From: Marisediminitalea lipolytica
GTDB taxonomy: Bacteria; Pseudomonadota; Gammaproteobacteria; Enterobacterales; Alteromonadaceae
Direction of reading: 5' to 3'
Length of the DNA stretch: 64,000 bases
Assembly: GCF_001758465.1 (NCBI RefSeq)
Contig: NZ_MJIC01000015.1
Span: forward strand, 248,001-312,000
Shown: positions 58,256 through 64,000 of the stretch, piece by piece
Layout: every line of letters starts with the position of its first letter
Numbering within the stretch: the stretch's first letter is position 1
Made by a program: the position numbers and the translations under genes
The notes under the pieces: model-generated
What the model saw: only the letters and a program-made list of their open reading frames with translations
Told to the model about the DNA's origin: nothing
Database searches by the model: none

Positions 58256-59457
58256 GAGGCTCCCCGAATATTCATGGTGCCAATAACCATATTGTCCCGA
58301 TTATTAATGGCCCCCTGCTCTACGGTAAACCCAGCCGCTTCGGCAGTGCGCTTAAAGGTATCAAGGGCGTTAAAATCCTTCCCCTGGGCCTGCATGCGTA
58401 TTTCCGTGCGGTTAGCATCAAATCGTAAGGTTTGCGGTGTGATCCGTGAGCTGGCAAAGGCCGGGTTTAATTGCTCGAGCATCACCAGTAACGAACTGCC
58501 ATCGCCGGACTGCTCCAGGCGTTGCATTTCCTGCTGAATTTTGAGGCGTACATTTCGGTAAGTGCCGATATCCGGAAACCCTTGTTTTACCAAAGTATCA
58601 ATTTGTGCACTAAGCGTGGCGTTTTGCTGCTTAAGCTGGTTAAGTTCAAGTGTTCGGTCTGCCAGTGTTATCAGTACTACCACAGCCAGCAGTATCAGCG
58701 GGGCACGCCACACCTGCCAAAGCTGATTGTGCTGTTTTTTCGCTTTGTACTGACCCTGTAGCAGGCTAAAGGAGGCCTTACCGGCGTATTTGGCCAGTAC
58801 ACCAATGGCCGGCACGTCTTCGTTTGCGGTGGTTTGATTGATATTGGGTACGGCGTGTAAATCGACATCCGTTAAGGCGGTTACGGCCACCGGCTCGGCC
58901 AGGGTTTTAGCCTGAAACGCCAGTACACTGGTAAGAAATGCCTGCTCACCCTGCATGCCTTGCCATGCACCCTGACGAACAATTAACTGGTCTCCCAGCG
59001 CAATGGCTATCCATTCTTCCTGTTGCGGCGCAGGCAGGGCCAGCGTATCCGGGATAATGGCTTCGGCGGTCAGCTCAGCCTGACTCAGCCAGTGCTGCCA
59101 CTTTTCCATCTGGCGATGGCTGACAACCGCTATCGACTGCTGATTGCCCTGGGCCGGGCCCATGGCGAAGAACAGTTCGCTAATGTCTTCCGCCAGTTCA
59201 TCTTCCAGCATGAAGGGGATGGCATTTTGCAGTTTACGATTAACTTTGCCGGGCAGCGTAACCGTGCTAAGACGAACGTCTGCGCCGGGCACCAAAACAA
59301 TGGCTCTGCGCTGGCTGGTACGCTCACTCAGGCTCGCCAGATCCTCTGCGCTGGCAAGTTCGCCGCTGGCAATGACGTCCTGACTCTGGGTTGACCAGAC
59401 GACCCAATGCACAGGGTCGTGGAGGTTAGTGCCCAGCCTAACAACTAACTGTTCCAT
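58252..59457 (-). CDS. gspL: Type II secretion inner-membrane protein GspL
   Basis: 401 residues. Cytoplasmic actin-like domain (about 1-235, VVRLGTNLHDPVHWVVW) that holds the ATPase GspE, one helix (WRAPLILLAVVVLITLA, about 247-263) and a periplasmic ferredoxin-like domain. Position between gspK and gspM is standard. Confidence 0.94.
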   Translation of the reverse strand: MEQLVVRLGTNLHDPVHWVVWSTQSQDVIASGELASAEDLASLSERTSQRRAIVLVPGADVRLSTVTLPGKVNRKLQNAIPFMLEDELAEDISELFFAMGPAQGNQQSIAVVSHRQMEKWQHWLSQAELTAEAIIPDTLALPAPQQEEWIAIALGDQLIVRQGAWQGMQGEQAFLTSVLAFQAKTLAEPVAVTALTDVDLHAVPNINQTTANEDVPAIGVLAKYAGKASFSLLQGQYKAKKQHNQLWQVWRAPLILLAVVVLITLADRTLELNQLKQQNATLSAQIDTLVKQGFPDIGTYRNVRLKIQQEMQRLEQSGDGSSLLVMLEQLNPAFASSRITPQTLRFDANRTEIRMQAQGKDFNALDTFKRTAEAAGFTVEQGAINNRDNMVIGTMNIRGAS

Positions 59458-60440
59458 TACTTAATGACTCCAAATTCACGGCGCAAGACCGATATTTTGC
59501 CTGATGCGGCGGCGTTTAACACGGTTGTCATAGCAAACGTTGCCTCATTGTAACGGCTCTTGGTATGTAAAATAAAATACTCTGTGGTTACGCTGAACCA
59601 CTGGGTTTGTTCTGCCTGCAGATTTAACGCTGCAATATCCGGCTCTGCCAAAAAGGTGTTCACATCATCCCAGCCATCCATGGGCCGCGCACTGATGATT
59701 GATGATGCCTGTGCAACACTTAATCCGGTGAGGGCTGCTAACAGCGGTGCCCGTTCTTCGGTTAAGGTATTTACGTTAATCAACAGCTGGTCGTTGTCAG
59801 GAATGACACACACAAAGGGCAACAAATCGTTCAGCCATTCTGTCTCCACGCCGTTTACCAGGCGCAATTCAGACTGACTGCTCATCAGACTGTTTGCCGC
59901 CAGATACGGAAAAGCCCGGGATGCATATTCACTATCCTCGGCACCATAGGTACGCATACGATCATCACCGTCCAGCCAGTCAGCCAGTGAGTCTCTCACC
60001 GTATCAATGGTATAGCTGGGGATATCGTCTTTGGTATTTTTTAATAACCGGGCGAAGGCGTTCATTACTTCGGTAGGCTGTTGGCCGGCTGAGTTATTCT
60101 GACTGGCGCCCGGTACGGCATTAAGGTTAAAGCAGCTTTGCATGTCTTCCAGGGTGACATTAATACCGCCGTCTTCCATGGGGTAATCAAATTCCTGGGC
60201 CCAGGGCTGGTTCAGGGTGATTTTGTCGCCGGTTTCTTCCATCAGGGTAACCAGCGACATCCGCGCGTATTCTTCGGCGCTTTTGGCATACCAGTAAGCC
60301 TGATTGCTACTTTTGATGTTACTTGCTCTTTGCACCTGAAGTTGCAGGCGAGAGCCCATTTCGGTGGCCAGAATTGCCACCAGGGCAACTACCATCAATA
60401 CAATCAGAAGGGCAGCGCCGCGCTGCTGGCGTGCCATCAT
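59457..60440 (-). CDS. gspK: Type II secretion minor pseudopilin GspK
   Basis: 327 residues. Prepilin start RQQRGAALLIVLMVVALVAI lacks Glu at position +5, as is usual for GspK; the large globular domain follows (AADRLRMTY-like GDDRMRTYGAEDSEY). It caps the pseudopilus tip with GspI and GspJ. One-base overlap with gspL, four with gspJ. Confidence 0.94.
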   Translation of the reverse strand: MMARQQRGAALLIVLMVVALVAILATEMGSRLQLQVQRASNIKSSNQAYWYAKSAEEYARMSLVTLMEETGDKITLNQPWAQEFDYPMEDGGINVTLEDMQSCFNLNAVPGASQNNSAGQQPTEVMNAFARLLKNTKDDIPSYTIDTVRDSLADWLDGDDRMRTYGAEDSEYASRAFPYLAANSLMSSQSELRLVNGVETEWLNDLLPFVCVIPDNDQLLINVNTLTEERAPLLAALTGLSVAQASSIISARPMDGWDDVNTFLAEPDIAALNLQAEQTQWFSVTTEYFILHTKSRYNEATFAMTTVLNAAASGKISVLRREFGVIK

Positions 60441-61054
60441 GACTGAGATTGCTCCGTAAGCGCAAAAACACGCTGAATTTCGCCGATATCGGCCAGCGTG
60501 ATAGTTATACGTACGCCTCTTGGCAGCGCTTCGCCAATATAGCTGTCGTGCCAGGCTGATTCACCGGACTCGCCACCGCCGGTATAAAATTCCACGCTGA
60601 AATTAGTCACCTGATCCAGCATTTCCCTGACTTTAGGCTCATTGCCCAGAACGTTATCCACATACACGGTGCTCAGCCTTTCCAGCTTGTCTTCGCGCAG
60701 TCGATAAGCCACACCTTGCAATGTGCTGCGCGGCAGTGCCAGCTTAGGGTTGTGCCAGCCGCCCCGGACAAAGGCTAAGCCCCCGGCATCGCTGTCGTCG
60801 GTTTCGCTGCCGCCACGCATAACGATATTGTTGTCCAGCCCTTCTACTCTGGCTGCACGAGGCATTGCCTGCTGTACGTCCCGTTCGAGGGTAATCATAA
60901 ATCGTTGTAATTGCTGTAGGCGGGCAAACTTCTCAGTGGAGATCTCGTCGCTGTCGATAACAGTGGTCAGCAATGCGGTAGAGGCGAGGCCGAGCATGGC
61001 AAAAATCGCCATGGCAATCAGAATTTCTATCAGCGTAAAACCGCGGTTATGCAT
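60437..61054 (-). CDS. gspJ: Type II secretion minor pseudopilin GspJ
   Basis: 205 residues. Prepilin motif MHNRGFTLIEILIAMAIFAM with cleavage after Gly5 and Glu at +5. Part of the pseudopilus tip. The start overlaps the gspI stop by one base. Confidence 0.94.
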   Translation of the reverse strand: MHNRGFTLIEILIAMAIFAMLGLASTALLTTVIDSDEISTEKFARLQQLQRFMITLERDVQQAMPRAARVEGLDNNIVMRGGSETDDSDAGGLAFVRGGWHNPKLALPRSTLQGVAYRLREDKLERLSTVYVDNVLGNEPKVREMLDQVTNFSVEFYTGGGESGESAWHDSYIGEALPRGVRITITLADIGEIQRVFALTEQSQS

Positions 61055-61440
61055 TAGCTTTTCTCCGCGGGTTTAGCAAAGTAGGTCACCACGGTAGTAA
61101 TGGTGTCGTTAAAATCTTCATTCAGACTTACGCTCACTTCCACCGCTTTAAATTCACTGTCGCCGGTGTCTTTAACCACTTGCTTCCAGTACCAGGTGCG
61201 CTCGGCCATTTCAGCACTGCCTTTGCGGTTATTCTTGAGTGGCCACGGGCGTTCCAGTTGCAACTGATTAAGGTGATTATTGGCGACCCAGGTGGCAATC
61301 GAGATTTCTTCAATCTGCCCCACACCGCTGAGGTGTTCGGAGGCGGCTTTCATAATTGCGGTGCCAGTCATGGCAAAGATAAACAGTGCTACCATCACCT
61401 CCAGCAGGGTCATGCCGCGTTGTCTGAGGCTTAATCCCAT
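61054..61440 (-). CDS. gspI: Type II secretion minor pseudopilin GspI
   Basis: 128 residues. Prepilin motif RQRGMTLLEVMVALFIFAMT. Initiates the pseudopilus tip complex with GspJ and GspK. Overlaps gspH by 10 bases. Confidence 0.94.
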   Translation of the reverse strand: MGLSLRQRGMTLLEVMVALFIFAMTGTAIMKAASEHLSGVGQIEEISIATWVANNHLNQLQLERPWPLKNNRKGSAEMAERTWYWKQVVKDTGDSEFKAVEVSVSLNEDFNDTITTVVTYFAKPAEKS

Positions 61441-62093
61441 TCTGGCCGCTCCAGCGGACCGAGCAATTCCAGCGGCGGCATGTCCTGGCAGTTCAGCACA
61501 TAATACGCCGGTAACTCGTTAGTGAACTCCGGCTCATAATGAAACACCAGGCTAAATGGCGTAATTTCGCCGCTCGACATGATCAGGATTTGTGGCGGCG
61601 GTGGAGGCGGCTGTTCATCACCAATTTGAATGTCTTTATCATTAACGCTGAGTGAGCTGTCGAACATTTCCCGGTCAAACAGGCGATCTTCGTTCTGCCA
61701 GGGCAGGTCGTCCAGGTTTAGGGTAAAAAAGAACGGTTCGGTGAGCGTGACGGGTTCGTACAACGGGTTATCTTCAATAAATTGCCACTCATCGTCTTCG
61801 CTGAGTTGCATAAAGCTGTAAGTGCGATTTTCCTGATCGATAAACACACCGAGCTGACGCTGGTTAAGTACGGCGTAATCGCTGGCCATATCAATAACCA
61901 CCTGCAAGCGCCGGGCCTCTCGTTCCAGCTGCTCAGACAGATCGCTAGAAAACGCGTTAAAGATTACGTAGCCAGCGGCTAACCCCATTAACAGCAGTAC
62001 CAGCATAACTTCAAGCAATGTAAAACCACGCTGGCGGCGGGCCGACAACGATGCCTTAGCGAAGCTGTGCCGGAGCCGGCCTGACGCAATCAT
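61431..62093 (-). CDS. gspH: Type II secretion minor pseudopilin GspH
   Basis: 220 residues. A 23-residue leader precedes the motif RRQRGFTLLEVMLVLLLMGL; that is long for a prepilin leader and the true start may be further in (no internal ATG fits). A poly-Pro run (PPPPPPP, about residue 163) in the globular domain is unusual. Links the major pseudopilin to the tip. Confidence 0.9.
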   Translation of the reverse strand: MIASGRLRHSFAKASLSARRQRGFTLLEVMLVLLLMGLAAGYVIFNAFSSDLSEQLEREARRLQVVIDMASDYAVLNQRQLGVFIDQENRTYSFMQLSEDDEWQFIEDNPLYEPVTLTEPFFFTLNLDDLPWQNEDRLFDREMFDSSLSVNDKDIQIGDEQPPPPPPQILIMSSGEITPFSLVFHYEPEFTNELPAYYVLNCQDMPPLELLGPLERPEWD

Positions 62094-62109
62094 AAAAACG
62101 CGTTAAATC

Positions 62110-62547
62110 TTAGTTCAGGTAGTCGTTGATATTCCAGTTACCAATATCGTCATCGGTACCCGGTTCACCATCGGGACCATTAGAGAAGATATCGATAGTA
62201 CCCATTTCTCCGGGGCTGATCAGGGTGTAAGGGTTACCCCATGGATCGTCTGGAAGACGCTTAATATAACCATCAGTTGGATAGTTACGCGGGATAGGGT
62301 CAAGTGTCGGCGCGCTCACCAGGGCTTCCAGGCCTTGCTCAGTAGTGGGGAAACGGTTGCTTTTCAGTTTGTACATTTCCAGCGCACTTTCCAGTTGCTG
62401 AATATCCACGGCGGCCTTTTTAAGCTGCGCTTCTTCCTGATTACCCAGGATTTGTGGTGCAACCATTGAAGCGAGGATACCAATGATCAGCAGCACCACC
62501 ATGATTTCGATTAAGCTGAATCCCGACTGTCGTTTAAGCATTTTCAT
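62110..62547 (-). CDS. gspG: Type II secretion major pseudopilin GspG
   Basis: 145 residues. Prepilin motif RQSGFSLIEIMVVLLIIGIL, and the C-terminal Ca-binding end with DPWGNPYTL and DIFSNGPDGEPGTDDDIGNW. Forms the pseudopilus shaft. The start is one base from the gspF stop. Confidence 0.97.
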   Translation of the reverse strand: MKMLKRQSGFSLIEIMVVLLIIGILASMVAPQILGNQEEAQLKKAAVDIQQLESALEMYKLKSNRFPTTEQGLEALVSAPTLDPIPRNYPTDGYIKRLPDDPWGNPYTLISPGEMGTIDIFSNGPDGEPGTDDDIGNWNINDYLN

Positions 62548-63770
62548 TACACATTCACCATATTATTTAATGCCAGAATTGGTTGGATAATGGCCATGAC
62601 GATAAATAAAACCACGCCAGCCATTGTTACAATAAGCAAAGGTTCAAACACCTTTAGTGAGACACTGATAAGCGACTCAAATTCCCTGTCCTGATTATCG
62701 GCAGCCCTGCCGAGCATCTGTTGTAACTCACCCGAGCGTTCACCCGAGGCAATCATATGCATCATCATTGGCGGAAATATTCGGGTATTGTCCAGCGCAG
62801 CTCGTAAACTGGAGCCTTCTTTCACGTGCACCGCGGCTTCGGCAATACGCTCTTTAATATATAAATTTTGCAGTACATCCGTTGCAATACGCATACTTTC
62901 CAGTAGCGGCACGGCACTGGCGGTAAGAATACTTAAGGTTCTGGCAAAGCGCGCGGTGTTCAACCCACGGGAGACTTTACCTATCATCGGCACTTTTAGC
63001 AGCGCCCGATGATAGCGCAGCCGGATAGCAGGCCGTTGTACCAGCCGCTGGCACACTACAATTAAAAGCATGATAGCCACGAGTAAATACAGACCGTAGT
63101 TTTGCATCCATTCGCTCACTGCAATGAGCACTGTGGTAATCGTGGGTAAATCCTGACCCATATGGTCAAACTGGCCAACAATTTTAGGTACCACCACGGT
63201 AAGCAGTACTACTACGATCATCATGGCAAAAAACATCATGATAGCCGGGTAAATCAGCGCCTGAATCACCTGGCTGCGGGTTTGCTGGCGACGCTCGGTG
63301 TAATCTGCCAAACGGTTTAACACCGTATCCAGGTGGCCGGATTTTTCGCCTGCAGCCACCATTGCCCGGTACAAATCGTCAAACACGCTGGGAAATTCGC
63401 TTAACGCATCGGCCAGTGTGTAGCCTTCCACCACCCGGCTGCGCACCGCCATCATCATGTTTTTGTGGCGCGGCTTTTCGCTTTGTTCGGCAACGGCCAG
63501 CAGGGCTTCTTCTATCGGCAGGGCAGACTCTACCAGCGTGGCCAGCTGGCGGGTGAGCAGCGATAAATCGCTGGCAGAGATTCGCGGACGGAACAGTTGA
63601 AAACCACCGCCTGATTGTTTGGCGCTCTTTTCGGCAACCTGTTCCACTTCCAGTGGTACCAGGCCTTTTTCGCGCAATTGCTGGCGAATCTGGCGGGCAT
63701 TGTCCCCTTCCAGTACGCCACTTTTGTTACGCCCGTTGGCAGCAATGGCTTTATATGCAAATGCTGCCAT
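62547..63770 (-). CDS. gspF: Type II secretion inner-membrane platform protein GspF
   Basis: 407 residues with three helices (about 170-195, 220-240 and 378-398) and two repeated helical domains; GEKSGHLDTVLNRLADY and GERSGELQQMLGRAAD are the two family signatures. One-base overlap with gspE (TAATG). Confidence 0.97.
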   Translation of the reverse strand: MAAFAYKAIAANGRNKSGVLEGDNARQIRQQLREKGLVPLEVEQVAEKSAKQSGGGFQLFRPRISASDLSLLTRQLATLVESALPIEEALLAVAEQSEKPRHKNMMMAVRSRVVEGYTLADALSEFPSVFDDLYRAMVAAGEKSGHLDTVLNRLADYTERRQQTRSQVIQALIYPAIMMFFAMMIVVVLLTVVVPKIVGQFDHMGQDLPTITTVLIAVSEWMQNYGLYLLVAIMLLIVVCQRLVQRPAIRLRYHRALLKVPMIGKVSRGLNTARFARTLSILTASAVPLLESMRIATDVLQNLYIKERIAEAAVHVKEGSSLRAALDNTRIFPPMMMHMIASGERSGELQQMLGRAADNQDREFESLISVSLKVFEPLLIVTMAGVVLFIVMAIIQPILALNNMVNV

Positions 63771-64000
63771 TAATCCTCCCGTGTCACTCTTAGCACTTCT
63801 TCCAGCGACGTTTCGCCGCTCAGTACTTTATGACAGCCATCTTCGCGAATGCTGGGGGTATTCTGGCGAATATACTTTTCAATGGCCTGCTCGCCTTTGC
63901 CTTCGTGCATCATGGTACGTACGGTTTCATCCACAATTAACAGCTCATGGATACCAGTACGTCCGCGGTAGCCGGTTTGGTTGCAGGCTGCGCAACCTTT
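63770..64000 (-). CDS. gspE: Type II secretion ATPase GspE (C-terminal end only)
   Basis: Only the last 76 codons are inside the window; the rest, including Walker motifs, lies to the right. Visible: part of the C-terminal zinc-cysteine region (KGCAACNQTGYRGRTGIHEL) and the end EDGCHKVLSGETSLEEVLRV. It energises pseudopilus assembly at the inner membrane. Confidence 0.93.
   Translation of the reverse strand, partial: KGCAACNQTGYRGRTGIHELLIVDETVRTMMHEGKGEQAIEKYIRQNTPSIREDGCHKVLSGETSLEEVLRVTRED

Noticed and set aside
59222..59230. GCATTTTGC core inside gspL
   Set aside because: Coding region far from the EPS locus, no sigma54 site; treated as chance.

Overview
The window reads as a contiguous chromosomal segment of a marine-type gammaproteobacterium, most likely Alteromonadaceae (Alteromonas and relatives). 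The evidence is the set of gammaproteobacterial housekeeping genes (bioH, tex, greB, slyX, yheS-yheT-yheU, opgGH, nudE-cysQ, a complete gsp block) and their neighbourhoods. The family-level call is inference, because no 16S or comparable marker is present. No tRNA, rRNA, CRISPR array, phage or insertion sequence was seen.

Layout. 1-7000: 3' part of bioH, two flagellar/secretion-like orphan genes, tex, two lipoproteins, greB. 7155-31237: a large exopolysaccharide (EPS) locus with its own regulators. It starts with a membrane hybrid histidine kinase (PAS-PAS-HK-REC-HPt). Next come a left operon on the minus strand (phosphoglycosyl transferase, a degenerate nucleotidyltransferase/PGT fusion, a STAS protein, and a WecG-type glycosyltransferase fused to STAS-like domains) and a central plus-strand operon (three glycosyltransferase-like proteins and a Wzy-like polymerase). 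A right operon on the minus strand follows (REC-PP2C phosphatase, small membrane protein, lipoprotein, giant SLBB/Wza-like exporter, Wzz, Wzx flippase, sulfotransferase). A sigma54-dependent response regulator and a GGDEF diguanylate cyclase close the locus. 31552-38000: FKBP lipoprotein, WD40 lipoprotein, slyX, DUF1294 and YqiJ-like membrane proteins, then a CadC/ToxR-type membrane transcription factor with TPRs, followed by two secreted-protein genes. 41078-45588: ygjV-like, yheV, yheS, a TIGR02444 gene, yheT, yheU. 45754-53255: a pair of M16 peptidases, a small beta-barrel, opgG-opgH. 53398-57011: VF530-like, YceI, cysQ, nudE, yrfG, yjjX. 57021-64000: type II secretion genes gspN-M-L-K-J-I-H-G-F and the end of gspE.

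Main discovery. The EPS locus looks like a self-contained regulatory circuit. Five sites match the sigma54 consensus with exact GG-N10-GC spacing: upstream of the left operon, the central operon, the right operon and the diguanylate cyclase, plus one inside the right operon. At the first two, about 95-100 bp upstream, lies an inverted repeat built on a GCATTTTGC core. One of these is a perfect 30-bp palindrome. These are good candidates for the enhancer of the locus-encoded sigma54 response regulator. Together with the hybrid kinase/HPt, the STAS protein and the REC-PP2C phosphatase, the parts list resembles the Vibrio fischeri syp biofilm locus (SypF, SypA, SypE, SypG). Differences are the lack of a recognisable RsbW-type kinase domain, a GT26-STAS fusion, and a catalytically degenerate double-enzyme fusion.

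A second finding is two clusters of TTTCAG direct repeats spaced about one helical turn apart. They precede both secreted-protein genes just downstream of the CadC-like regulator.
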